Positions 6,738-14,749 of a DNA stretch of 21,271 nt are shown here, in pieces (position 1 is the stretch's first letter; every line of letters starts with the position of its first letter). The translations under genes and the position numbers were made by a program. Source of the stretch: Proteromonas lacertae (taxonomy: Eukaryota; Sar; Bigyra; Opalinata; Proteromonadidae); the NCBI GenBank assembly GCA_002245135.1, contig NGBS01001021.1, forward strand, positions 1 to 21,271. Direction: 5' to 3'. The notes beneath the pieces are model-generated. The model was not told the DNA's origin and made no database searches. It saw only the letters and a list, made by a program, of their open reading frames with translations.

Positions 6738-7495
6738 GAAACTTCAGAATGATCTTCAATCAATATATTGAAGTTAGCTCTAAAAACCTTTTTAACATTA
6801 TCAATATACAAGAAGTTATATTGTGGCTTAGTAACAGCTAAATATAACTCTTTAAATGTTTCATATTCAGGTATCCATATATTCAATGAGTTGTATAAGT
6901 CAAACAAATTTCTGTTACTCAATCCATAAAATGTTAAACAATAATCTACTTGTGATCTTGCTGAAGGTACTATATCAGTAATATATTGACTACTAATTAT
7001 AATTTTTGATTTTAAATGTCTATTTTCTTTCATTAATACTGGTATGATATTAGCTGTTTTCAACTCTAAACTAAGATCATCAAATATTATAATATGTTCT
7101 GCATACTCATAATTATCTTTGTTTGTATCATCAATTGATTTCATTAACTTCTCTGCTAAATTATCTCCTGAGTAAGGTTCAAATAATGAATCATTTTCAT
7201 CATAACTAATTTCATTATAATCTAATAACTCTTTAATTGAATCATATATCCTATCTTGTTTAATTGTACCTACGAAAAAATGTACATGTTGTTTTTTCTT
7301 ATATTTTGGATCTATAATATGTCTTAATATATTGTATATCAAAGTAGTTTTCCCACTGTTCTTACGAGCTACAATAAATATATTGCAGAAAGGCTCATTA
7401 AAGTAATCATATCCCAGAATTTTCTTAGGATCAAATGACTCACCACCATCAACAGGTTCAATTTGTATATTATTTATTTTTTCAAATTTAAACAT
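6734..7495 (-). CDS. ATP: A32/FtsK-HerA-like genome packaging ATPase
   Basis: This is the P-loop ATPase thought to drive DNA into the Polinton capsid, related to poxvirus A32 and the HerA/FtsK clade. Walker A is at about residues 43-51 (ARKNSGKTT), after the hydrophobic strand NIFIV. Walker B is HIIIFDDL at about 134-141, with the paired acidic residues typical of the clade. A sensor-like strand IIISSQY lies near 165-171, and an arginine-containing SARSQVDYCLTFY follows at about 178-190. At 253 residues it has the usual Polinton size. It follows the major capsid gene on the same strand, the normal company for this enzyme. The frame looks whole. A (TA)n run lies immediately ahead of the start codon. 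Confidence 0.93.
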   Translation of the reverse strand: MFKFEKINNIQIEPVDGGESFDPKKILGYDYFNEPFCNIFIVARKNSGKTTLIYNILRHIIDPKYKKKQHVHFFVGTIKQDRIYDSIKELLDYNEISYDENDSLFEPYSGDNLAEKLMKSIDDTNKDNYEYAEHIIIFDDLSLELKTANIIPVLMKENRHLKSKIIISSQYITDIVPSARSQVDYCLTFYGLSNRNLFDLYNSLNIWIPEYETFKELYLAVTKPQYNFLYIDNVKKVFRANFNILIEDHSEVS

Positions 7496-7499
7496 AGTG

Positions 7500-7518
7500 T
7501 ATATATATATATATATAT
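7500..7518. repeat. TA dinucleotide run ahead of ATPase start
   Basis: A pure TA repeat of about nine units ends a few bases before the minus-strand ATG. It could serve as a TATA-like promoter region or be a simple microsatellite. Confidence 0.7.
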
Positions 7519-7573
7519 TATGTAGTGAGAAATCAAAAAATAAAAATAGAAGTCAATAATAAAGTATTATTAC

Positions 7574-8992
7574 TTATACTACCTTTTCAACACCCCTTGG
7601 TCCAATAATCAATTGTTTACCAGTAATTATGTAGAACTTATGATGAATTGTACTTAGATTATATTTAGTATCAAATCGTTGATTTGAGCAATCCAAAGTA
7701 ATCTTTAAATCAGATGCTAAGTCTTTACCTGCTCTTAATTTTAATTCAGTTAATCGATCAGTACTGAAATTTAGAACATCAAAAAATGTTTCGGGAAATG
7801 ATTCTTTATTACATTTATCAAATATTGTATTTTGAATAATATTTCTCATATATTCCCAAGTTTGATATTTTGCAGGATATAAATAATCAGGTGTATAAAC
7901 GAAATCATTAATTTGCCATCTTATTCTATCTTGATTTTGATCAAAAGGAATAGTATCTCTATTATATGCATCATTATAATATGCTCTGTATAATATATAT
8001 TTAACATAACTTCCTATGCTACTATTAATACTGAAGTTATAGTTAAAAGTATTGCTACCTGGAATAGGGTCTTTAGTGATTTGAACTATGTTAAAATCAG
8101 TAAAGTCAATAGGATGATGAGTTGAATAATTAATGGTATTAGCATTACATGTTGGATCTTTATTGTAACAAATGTAAAGTCTAGGGTTAATAATTCTCAT
8201 TCCAACATGTTGTTGCCATGAATTAATCCAAACAGAACCATTGCTATGATGAATCCAATTCATTATAGGAGCAAATGTGAATTGAATATAAATGACTTCA
8301 CCAAAATAAATATCATTCTTCAAAGCTAATATAGTATTATAGAAATCTGCAAAATGAAATCTACAGTATAGTTTTCCATGTAATATATCTTCTGTTGTTC
8401 CCATTTCTTCCCAATAATTCCAAACACCTCCATTTGCATTTAAAGTAGAATTAGAATTACATAAAGTTGTTTCAGCTATTTTATTATTTCTAATGCGTAA
8501 GCCATCAAATAAATATTCATAATAATGATAATCTTTTATATCATAAGGATACTGATTAGCAATTTGATGAGCTAAATCTCGATATTCATTATAACTACTA
8601 TCTAAATCACATAGAAGTGTTCCAGTTTTATTGTATACTTTGATAGTTCCAAAATTCATTGAATTCTTTAAATTTATATGATCTAATGTTTTACCACTAC
8701 TAGAATCAGTTACAGGTGAAATAGGTAATGTCCAATTTCCTGAACCTGAAGCTGCATGATCTCTTTTTTGACCTGTAGTATAATCTAATTCAAATTCAAA
8801 GTAACTTTTTGATAGATTAACACAATTATCACCAGATATTTCAAATGTAATAGCATCACTGTTTGAATTTAAAGATAAAACAGTCTCATTTCTACTTTGG
8901 TTAGGTGTAACTAAAATATGATTGTAGACAGGTATATAAGCTGGCACAATGCTTTCATGTTTTTGTGAATTAGGTACAGCAGTGATTGACAT
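7574..8992 (-). CDS. MCP: Major capsid protein, double jelly-roll (hexon-like)
   Basis: This is the large beta-rich structural protein expected of a Polinton, a double jelly-roll that forms trimeric hexons of the icosahedral shell. Support comes from length (472), an almost wholly beta/loop composition with many Asn, Tyr and Phe, the absence of membrane segments, and position between the penton gene and the packaging ATPase. The N-terminal segment followed by ITFEISGDNCVNLSKSYFEF (about residues 48-67) is typical of the first strands of these proteins. A downstream strand-rich half (GSNTFNYNFSINSSIGSYVKY) would be the second jelly-roll. No single active residue defines the family, so the call rests on pattern and neighbourhood. 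The frame looks whole, and a strong shared upstream element precedes it. Confidence 0.87.
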   Translation of the reverse strand: MSITAVPNSQKHESIVPAYIPVYNHILVTPNQSRNETVLSLNSNSDAITFEISGDNCVNLSKSYFEFELDYTTGQKRDHAASGSGNWTLPISPVTDSSSGKTLDHINLKNSMNFGTIKVYNKTGTLLCDLDSSYNEYRDLAHQIANQYPYDIKDYHYYEYLFDGLRIRNNKIAETTLCNSNSTLNANGGVWNYWEEMGTTEDILHGKLYCRFHFADFYNTILALKNDIYFGEVIYIQFTFAPIMNWIHHSNGSVWINSWQQHVGMRIINPRLYICYNKDPTCNANTINYSTHHPIDFTDFNIVQITKDPIPGSNTFNYNFSINSSIGSYVKYILYRAYYNDAYNRDTIPFDQNQDRIRWQINDFVYTPDYLYPAKYQTWEYMRNIIQNTIFDKCNKESFPETFFDVLNFSTDRLTELKLRAGKDLASDLKITLDCSNQRFDTKYNLSTIHHKFYIITGKQLIIGPRGVEKVV

Positions 8993-9035
8993 ATTTTATG
9001 TTATTTTTTAAAAATCAAAAAAATGCTTAAAAATA

Positions 9036-9052
9036 GCAAGAAATTTATTAAT
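9036..9052 (-). promoter_or_regulatory. Shared upstream element before major capsid gene
   Basis: The minus strand reads ATTAATAAATTTCTTGC followed by TATTTTTAAG, starting 60 bases before the capsid ATG. AATTTCTTGC is identical to the copy before the zinc-finger gene. It overlaps the last codons of the penton gene, so the capsid gene has its own promoter-like site. Confidence 0.6.
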
Positions 9053-10019
9053 ACAAAATAATCTCAAAATAAATAGGTAAGTTATTTAAATCAATTGCAT
9101 AACCATCTTGTTGAGAGACTGATATATTCATTTGTTGATATTCGTGATATTGCATCTTTTTAGTTGTCCATTCAATTTGTGGATTAGTGAATGTAGTATA
9201 ATCTGCATTTATATCAGTTACAGGTATATTTGCTAAAACCATTGAATTCTCACCACTATTAACCCAGTCACATCTAATTTGTATGAATGACACCCATAGT
9301 AAAGAAGGTTGATTTGGTAACAATTTATAATAATTTATAAAATCTTTACTGAAATATGCATCACTTAAATAATTTGCATGATAAATTGATATACTTTTAT
9401 TTATTTCATCTAAACCAAATAACTTATATGCTAAGTTAGGGAATTCCATACTAAAATCTGTAAAGTAATATTTTCCGAAATGAGTAATATATTTAAATTG
9501 TAACTTTAATCTATTTTCTGAAGTTTTTTCAAATTGAAGTACATCTGTTTGATCATCTACTTTACGAAATGGAAATCTATTTGCAAAATCTTCATCAGGT
9601 AATGGTATTACTACATTATCAAATGCATAAAAAGTAAAATCTAAGAGATTTCTAGCAAAAAAATCTAATAATTCTTTTCCTGTATATTTTCTTTGAGGTA
9701 TTTTAATATCAATAGTTTTATTATAAGGTCCATTTTGGTTTTCAGGGTATGCCCATTTTATTGGATTTGTTTCATCTGGATTAATGCAGCTATAATAAGT
9801 AAAATTAAAGAGTATATGATCATTTACTTCATCTTGTATTGTATAGAAGTTATTTGGTATAACTGCAGTAATTAAACTCATATATTGATATTTTTCAGTT
9901 ATAGTTGGAGTATTAATACATCTTGTCCATCTATTTGAAAATTTTGAATCATAGTCTGATGTAGTTAAGAACAATGATCTTCTATTACTTAAAACATTAT
10001 TACCATCTTTAGGTTGCAT
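9048..10019 (-). CDS. mCP: Minor capsid (penton) protein, single jelly-roll
   Basis: This 323-residue beta-rich protein fits the Polinton/adintovirus penton, which occupies the fivefold vertices. The N-terminus shows the family's usual opening: a polar stretch with LFLTTSDYDSKFSNRW (about residues 17-32), a strand ending in YMSLITAVIPNNFYTI (about 46-61), then a polar loop and another strand. The V-x-x-IPNxxY element is common to this family. Many aromatic residues and the absence of charged coils or membrane segments agree with a capsid role. It lies directly upstream of the major capsid gene with about 55 bases between them, the standard pairing. The frame looks whole. Only a weak form of the shared upstream element is visible ahead of it. 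Confidence 0.85.
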   Translation of the reverse strand: MQPKDGNNVLSNRRSLFLTTSDYDSKFSNRWTRCINTPTITEKYQYMSLITAVIPNNFYTIQDEVNDHILFNFTYYSCINPDETNPIKWAYPENQNGPYNKTIDIKIPQRKYTGKELLDFFARNLLDFTFYAFDNVVIPLPDEDFANRFPFRKVDDQTDVLQFEKTSENRLKLQFKYITHFGKYYFTDFSMEFPNLAYKLFGLDEINKSISIYHANYLSDAYFSKDFINYYKLLPNQPSLLWVSFIQIRCDWVNSGENSMVLANIPVTDINADYTTFTNPQIEWTTKKMQYHEYQQMNISVSQQDGYAIDLNNLPIYFEIILY

Positions 10020-10060
10020 TATGTTTTATAATTGTTGAGAAATATTAAAATATAATTTTA

Positions 10061-10080
10061 TTTGAATTATTCTTTAATTT
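10061..10080 (+). promoter_or_regulatory. Weak shared upstream element before 747-residue gene
   Basis: TTTGAATTATTCTTTAATTT followed by TATATA resembles the later half of the shared element but lies only 36 bases from the ATG. A divergent penton start lies on the other side, so the 77-base gap must serve both genes. Confidence 0.35.
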
Positions 10081-10096
10081 ATATATTGTTATATAT

Positions 10097-12340
10097 ATGC
10101 AACCACAACCACAAGTTAACAATTCAAATGATGAAGAAGATGAACCAACAGATGATGATTATGAATATGAAGAAGATGAAGATAATGTACCTATTGATAT
10201 GAACAGAATAAGACATAGAAGAAGACATAGAAGGAATCAAGTCATACCATTTCAAGATATAAGCGAAGATGATTTGAATAACTATGTGAATCAAGAAGTG
10301 AAAAGATTTAACAAAGCATTGATTATGCAATATAGACTAATTCCTGTAGGTTGGCCAAATCATGAGTTTAATAGAATATATAATTTATATGATGAACATA
10401 TGAAAATGTTTAATTGGTGTAAGAATTTATTTGTAACAGGTCCTTTTGCACATGGCAAACCATTAGAAGCTTATAATCCAAAATTAGCAGAAAATGAAAA
10501 TTCTGCTAATGCAAGAGAATGTGGAATATTTAAAACTCGTATAGCAGATGGTATTGATAAATTGTGTATGGCATCTGATTTTATATTACAAAGAAATCCA
10601 TTTGTTGTTTTACACCCAAAAGAGAGAATAGGTGTTACACAACTAGAAAATAGAAGAATTAAAAAAACACATTATGAAATTGATGAAAGACATCCAGAAC
10701 CAGAAAATGATTTTAACATAATGAATAATGAACATTATAATAGTGCAGCTGAAATAAGAGCAGAAAATGTTATGCAAAATAGACATGATAATATGGTAAG
10801 AGGAGTATTAGTAAATGCAGACAATGGAAGTAATGATAATAACAATAATAACAACAATGGAAATAATAACAATGATAATAATGAAAATAATAACAATGCA
10901 AATTATGATATAATTAGCTTTTGCGATTCTCTGAAAGATAAGTTAAAGTTTTATATAGGTCGTTTAATGAGAACTAAATTTTGGTATTTAACAAATCAAA
11001 AAGAAGAAACAGCTTATTCAATTGCGTTAATCATATACAATTGTGTAACTGATTTGTATATATTAGCTTTATATTACATACCAATATTAAAAGATAAGTT
11101 AAGTGGTAATTATCAAAATGATAATGAATATACTTTACCATATCATCCTGATAGAAGAAATTTTATGGGATTACCAGATGGTGATAATAGAACTGGATAT
11201 AGATATAACTATTTAGCAACTATACAAAAAATATTATCAGAAGCTCATGTACCACAAGGACAAATCAATACAAATATATTTGCTAATCCTATAACTTTTA
11301 GAATGAATAGAGCTTTAGATACGCAACTTAACCGTCAAATTAAACATAGAAGATCAGTTCCAGCTTATGTTGGAATGAATGTTGCAGATCATAGAAATTG
11401 GCGATATGTTGCACCAGCTAATTATCCTCCTGCGCATCCATCAATTACTGCAGATTTGATTGATAGAAATGTCAATGCATTTTATAATGCATCGCCTGCA
11501 AATAGTGATAGTGAAGATAATGATAATAATACATCAAGTAGTGATACTGAAGAAGATTCAGACACATATGATCTTGGTGATATGAGTAATCAAATACCAC
11601 CTCCTCCTTTGCCACCAAGACCTATACCAGCAAGAACTGATCAACAACAACCACCTCCACCTCCTCCTGTATTAAATGTATCTAGATCTAATGTAATTAG
11701 TTTAAATAATCAATTTAATCCTCATCATCTTATACCATTTGATAGATTTTCATTTTTAGTACCAGATGATTTGCTTAATGCTATACCAAATCCAAATAGA
11801 GACTTTAATAAATCTCATAGATTTTTAGCTAATAGAGGTGTAACTAGGATAATACAAGAGTTTTATACACAATTGTTAACAAATAATGGTAAAATCTATT
11901 CAATTGATGCATTTATACATAATCATAATCCACCTTGTACAATTGTAGATGAAAATTCAAGCAAGAGTTATATGTTCTTTACTGATTGGGTTAGAGAAGA
12001 AAACATCAATTTACCTTTATTACCTAGATCTACATATAATGCAACTGAAGTAAATGATATACCTCAAAATTACAATAGTATCAATATGATGTTTTATGGA
12101 TATGATTACAATAGAAATATATATTCATATACTGGTTTATTAGAATATTGGTTAAAGAATCATCGAGGAACAGCATTTAATGAAAGACAAGCTAAACAGG
12201 AAATATACATATATAATCCATGTATCAATATTCTATCAGATGATGAGGAGGAAAATAAAAACATAAAAGTATTAATAGGTATGGATTATGATAAAAATTG
12301 GCCTAACGATAAAAAAACAAATGTAAACAAATCAAAGTAA
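10097..12340 (+). CDS. Large hypothetical protein, 747 residues, low-complexity linkers
   Basis: No family is recognised. An acidic N-terminus (NDEEDEPTDDDYEYEEDED) is followed by an Arg/His patch (RIRHRRRHRR). A likely folded region covers about residues 45-235, then an Asn-rich linker (about 245-268). A helical, hydrophobic part comes next (about 275-335, including YSIALIIYNCVTDLYILALYYIP), then a second mixed region, an acidic Ser/Asp stretch with PPPPLPPRP and PPPPPP runs (about 470-535), and a C-terminal globular region. The size and position between the penton and protease genes suggest a virion-associated or accessory protein; some Polintons have a large protein of unknown role in a similar place. 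The one strongly hydrophobic segment may be a membrane helix or a buried helix. Confidence 0.75.
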   Translation: MQPQPQVNNSNDEEDEPTDDDYEYEEDEDNVPIDMNRIRHRRRHRRNQVIPFQDISEDDLNNYVNQEVKRFNKALIMQYRLIPVGWPNHEFNRIYNLYDEHMKMFNWCKNLFVTGPFAHGKPLEAYNPKLAENENSANARECGIFKTRIADGIDKLCMASDFILQRNPFVVLHPKERIGVTQLENRRIKKTHYEIDERHPEPENDFNIMNNEHYNSAAEIRAENVMQNRHDNMVRGVLVNADNGSNDNNNNNNNGNNNNDNNENNNNANYDIISFCDSLKDKLKFYIGRLMRTKFWYLTNQKEETAYSIALIIYNCVTDLYILALYYIPILKDKLSGNYQNDNEYTLPYHPDRRNFMGLPDGDNRTGYRYNYLATIQKILSEAHVPQGQINTNIFANPITFRMNRALDTQLNRQIKHRRSVPAYVGMNVADHRNWRYVAPANYPPAHPSITADLIDRNVNAFYNASPANSDSEDNDNNTSSSDTEEDSDTYDLGDMSNQIPPPPLPPRPIPARTDQQQPPPPPPVLNVSRSNVISLNNQFNPHHLIPFDRFSFLVPDDLLNAIPNPNRDFNKSHRFLANRGVTRIIQEFYTQLLTNNGKIYSIDAFIHNHNPPCTIVDENSSKSYMFFTDWVREENINLPLLPRSTYNATEVNDIPQNYNSINMMFYGYDYNRNIYSYTGLLEYWLKNHRGTAFNERQAKQEIYIYNPCINILSDDEEENKNIKVLIGMDYDKNWPNDKKTNVNKSK
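10829..10898 (+). repeat. AAT/AAC trinucleotide-rich tract encoding Asn run
   Basis: Roughly 70 bases of AAT, AAC and GAT units encode the Asn/Asp-rich linker of the 747-residue protein. It is an imperfect microsatellite inside the frame and likely to vary in length between copies. Confidence 0.7.
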
Positions 12341-12387
12341 TAGTATCTCAAGAAAGTGATAGAGCATGGTATGTAATAAGTGATCCA

Positions 12388-12756
12388 ATGTTTGATTATA
12401 TGTCATGTGATATACCAGGTGATGGAATTCACAAATTCTATAACTATCCATTCTTTGTTAAGATAGGAGATACAGTAGAATTGATAGTACCAGTATCTTT
12501 GAAAGATAATATTTATGTATTAAAAGATGCAAGATTAGATGATAAAGATGAAAATAATTATTTAAAAATTGATGATTATATGAGAAATGCAAATCGAGAT
12601 AGTATTAATCAAAGAGCTATTGATGATAGAGAAACAGCTAAGCGTAGAATACAAGGTTTAGGTAAAAAGCGTAGAAGAAAGACACAATCATTAATGAAAT
12701 TGTATACCAAATTGTTTACACACAATAATAAAAGAAAAAGAATAAAAATTATATAG
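12388..12756 (+). CDS. Short hypothetical ORF with basic tail, 122 residues
   Basis: This ORF follows the large 747-residue frame closely and has no promoter-like element of its own. Its N-terminal half is beta-like (FFVKIGDTVELIVPVSLKDN), with an acidic middle (DARLDDKDENN) and a very basic C-terminus (GLGKKRRRKTQ, then NNKRKRIK) that could bind nucleic acid. It ends tail-to-tail with the protease gene, the two overlapping by eight bases. Whether it is a gene in its own right cannot be decided from this copy. Family not recognised. Confidence 0.45.
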   Translation: MFDYMSCDIPGDGIHKFYNYPFFVKIGDTVELIVPVSLKDNIYVLKDARLDDKDENNYLKIDDYMRNANRDSINQRAIDDRETAKRRIQGLGKKRRRKTQSLMKLYTKLFTHNNKRKRIKII

Positions 12757-13309
12757 TTTTAAATTTTGTTTCTAACATTTTTGCTCTTTTTTCTCCTTTT
12801 AATGAATTAAAATTTGTTGCTTGCATAAATGATTTGTTATTTACTATGATATCAACTAAAAACAAAATTGCATGATAACCACATCTTACACTATCAACTC
12901 TTTGATTTTTAACTCTATTTATTTTAATCTTATATTCATCATTAGGATATTTTTTTAATTTTGTTAAATCTTTATAAAACTTTGTTATTTGTTTAGGTTT
13001 ATCTCCAAAACTATCATAGTACATTATCCTCCTAGTATTATTGTTAACACATAAACTAACCCAATGACCTATTTTACTTACAGGATCTTTAGTTGTATTA
13101 GTACAAAGTATAACACACCAAACATCATCATTTTTGCATAGTTGACCTATTTTGCTAAGTTCATCCCATAGTATAACACCTTTAAAATATTTTAGTAGTC
13201 TAGGAAACATTTTTTTAATGATCTTTTCAATATCAAAATTTGAGAGTGCATCTTCTTTATGTAAATCACCTGAGCCTATATAGTCATTTGTGATATATCT
13301 TTTAAACAT
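12749..13309 (-). CDS. PRO: Adenain-like (C5/Ulp1-type) cysteine maturation protease
   Basis: This is the maturation protease of Polintons, related to adenovirus protease (adenain) and Ulp1. The expected triad can be read off in order: His82 in GHWVSL, Asp99 in YYDSFG, Gln136 as oxyanion residue in NQRVDS, and Cys143 in VRCGYHAILF. Length (186) is close to the family norm of about 200. In adenoviruses the enzyme cuts precursor capsid and core proteins after (M/I/L)XGX-G or (M/I/L)XGG-X, and matching sites occur in two basic proteins just to its right. It is divergent from the first of these across 93 bases that carry a shared upstream element facing each way. The frame looks whole. Confidence 0.92.
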   Translation of the reverse strand: MFKRYITNDYIGSGDLHKEDALSNFDIEKIIKKMFPRLLKYFKGVILWDELSKIGQLCKNDDVWCVILCTNTTKDPVSKIGHWVSLCVNNNTRRIMYYDSFGDKPKQITKFYKDLTKLKKYPNDEYKIKINRVKNQRVDSVRCGYHAILFLVDIIVNNKSFMQATNFNSLKGEKRAKMLETKFKTI

Positions 13310-13326
13310 TATATATTTAATAACTA

Positions 13327-13342
13327 TAAGAATTTATTGAAT
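13327..13342 (-). promoter_or_regulatory. Shared upstream element before protease gene
   Basis: The minus strand reads ATTCAATAAATTCTTA followed by TAGTTATTAAATATATA, running straight into the protease ATG only 33 bases away. It is a compressed copy, facing away from the one at 13347-13366. Confidence 0.5.
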
Positions 13343-13346
13343 ATCA

Positions 13347-13366
13347 ATTCATTTGATAAATTCTTA
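13347..13366 (+). promoter_or_regulatory. Shared upstream element before 248-residue gene
   Basis: ATTCATTTGATAAATTCTTA, followed by ACG, a six-T run and ATATATATAT, starts 56 bases before the ATG. The 20 bases are identical to those at 14170-14189. Confidence 0.7.
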
Positions 13367-13402
13367 ACGTTTTTTAATATATATATTTATGTTATTTAAT
13401 TA

Positions 13403-14149
13403 ATGGGTAAGTTTAAAGATTGGTTAAAAAAATCTAAAATTCTATCTAGTGCAGCTAGTTTAATACCTTTTGCTGGACCAGCTATTAGTAACAGTATAGA
13501 GAATATGGGATATGGTAAGAGAAGACGTAGAGGTAGAGTTGCAAGACATAGAGTTACTAGAATGTCACAATTTACACCTGATGGTAGATTCCTAGGTGAT
13601 ACTTCATCTATGACTGGTGGTGGAACTGTTAAGTTTAGGACAAAATCTGGTAAAGTTGTTTCATTTCATACTAGAAAACGGAAGGGAGCTGGTTTAGGTA
13701 GTTTGTTTAAGAAAGGATGGAATAAAATAAGAAAAATAGCTACAAAAGACAATCTTATAAGAGGTATTGAGAAAGCTAAAGAGATAAATAACACTTTAAA
13801 AGATAAGAAATATATTAGTAATATATCAGGTAAAGTAGGTGACATTGCAACAAAATTAGGTTTTAATAAAGTTGGTGATATAGCAAATAATATAAGTTCC
13901 ACTGCTAGTAACTATGGTTATGGTAAACGTAGAAGAAGACATAGGGGCGGTAAAAGATTTGGACAAAATGGTGGACTTAGATTACCAATGAATGGTGGTA
14001 GTAAAATACGTAGTATAGCTATTACTAAACCTCCTAGCAATAGGCCTATTTTAAATGGATTAGCTAAACCTTGTGGATTTAACCATAGAGGTTTATACAA
14101 TCCACAAAACAGTTTACAAAGCTTTTTAGCTTACAAGTTAACAACATAA
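13403..14149 (+). CDS. Basic virion-type protein with two adenain-like cleavage sites
   Basis: Family not certain; it resembles adenovirus protein VI/core precursors in design. The N-terminus (MGKFKDWLKKSKILSS, then a hydrophobic AASLIPFAGPAIS) looks like an amphipathic, membrane-active segment. Two very similar modules follow: GYGKRRRRGR (residues 36-45) leading to MTGG-G (70-74), and GYGKRRRRHR (172-181) leading to MNGG-S (196-200). Both MxGG sites fit the adenovirus protease consensus (M/I/L)XGG-X, and the matching protease is encoded next door. Between them lies a basic helical part (SLFKKGWNKIRKIATK, about 100-115). A role as a cleaved internal virion protein that binds DNA or disrupts membranes is inferred from composition, neighbours and sites. 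The frame looks whole, with a strong upstream element. Confidence 0.78.
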   Translation: MGKFKDWLKKSKILSSAASLIPFAGPAISNSIENMGYGKRRRRGRVARHRVTRMSQFTPDGRFLGDTSSMTGGGTVKFRTKSGKVVSFHTRKRKGAGLGSLFKKGWNKIRKIATKDNLIRGIEKAKEINNTLKDKKYISNISGKVGDIATKLGFNKVGDIANNISSTASNYGYGKRRRRHRGGKRFGQNGGLRLPMNGGSKIRSIAITKPPSNRPILNGLAKPCGFNHRGLYNPQNSLQSFLAYKLTT

Positions 14150-14169
14150 ACTTTGTTATTGATTTTATT

Positions 14170-14189
14170 ATTCATTTGATAAATTCTTA
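14170..14189 (+). promoter_or_regulatory. Shared upstream element before 155-residue gene
   Basis: The 20-base ATTCATTTGATAAATTCTTA is repeated exactly from 13347, followed by TTG, a seven-T run and TATATATTTAAT. It begins 50 bases before the ATG at 14220 and helps to choose that start. Confidence 0.7.
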
Positions 14190-14219
14190 TTGTTTTTTTA
14201 TATATTTAATAATAACATA

Positions 14220-14687
14220 ATGTATAACAATCGTTATAGTAGATACACTAGAGATTACTATGAAGATGATAGTGATTCATCTTCTGATGATGATGATTAT
14301 TCATATGACACTCCACTAGCTAGAGATATGAGTAAAACCGATAGACAGATTGCAGAATTGTTATATAATTTAAATCATAGTAATGATAGAGCTACTCCAT
14401 CATCTAATTCTAAATTAAGTGAAGAGACTAGAAAGAAAAGAGCTGAAAATTTAGCCAAAGCAAGAGAAGCAAGAATGAATAAGTTAAAAAACAAGCAAGA
14501 TACAAGTAATATATATTTAGAGCAACAACAACAACAACAACAAACACAAAAATCAAAATCAATTAGGTTACCAGGTGATAGTGATCCATTTGCACAAACA
14601 AAACAAAGTAATGGTAGTGGTTTAAAAATACCACCACCTAATGCACCTATGCCTGGTGATAATGCTGTGATGCCAGTTTATTTTTAA
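14220..14687 (+). CDS. Small acidic/Gln-rich protein, 155 residues
   Basis: The start at MYNNRYSRYT is preferred to an ATG 30 bases upstream, because the upstream one lies inside the promoter-like element. The N-terminus is Tyr/Arg-rich, then a strongly acidic Ser/Asp stretch follows (DDSDSSSDDDD, about residues 16-26). A helical part comes next, followed by a basic helix (RKKRAENLAKAREARMNKLK, about 72-91), a run of seven Gln, and a Pro-rich tail with paired LPGD and MPGD motifs. The Arg/Lys/Ala helix is a type often seen in small viral proteins, but I cannot name the family. It sits in the run of probable virion genes after the protease; its LPGD and MPGD motifs are not full protease-site matches. 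Confidence 0.68.
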   Translation: MYNNRYSRYTRDYYEDDSDSSSDDDDYSYDTPLARDMSKTDRQIAELLYNLNHSNDRATPSSNSKLSEETRKKRAENLAKAREARMNKLKNKQDTSNIYLEQQQQQQQTQKSKSIRLPGDSDPFAQTKQSNGSGLKIPPPNAPMPGDNAVMPVYF

Positions 14688-14698
14688 TTAAAATTTAT

Positions 14699-14722
14699 AT
14701 TCATTAAATTCTTTATATATTT
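14699..14722 (+). promoter_or_regulatory. Shared upstream element before 175-residue gene
   Basis: ATTCATTAAATTCTTT leads into TATATATTTC, starting 51 bases before the ATG. It is nearly the same as the integrase copy. Confidence 0.6.
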
Positions 14723-14749
14723 CAATATATTTATTTTTGTTATTATATT

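Noticed and set aside
10124-10330. Antisense ORF with Ile/Phe-rich membrane-like sequence
   Set aside because: It is the complement of the acidic N-terminus of the 747-residue protein.
13666-14100. Two antisense hydrophobic ORFs
   Set aside because: Both are shadows of the Lys/Arg-rich 248-residue protein.
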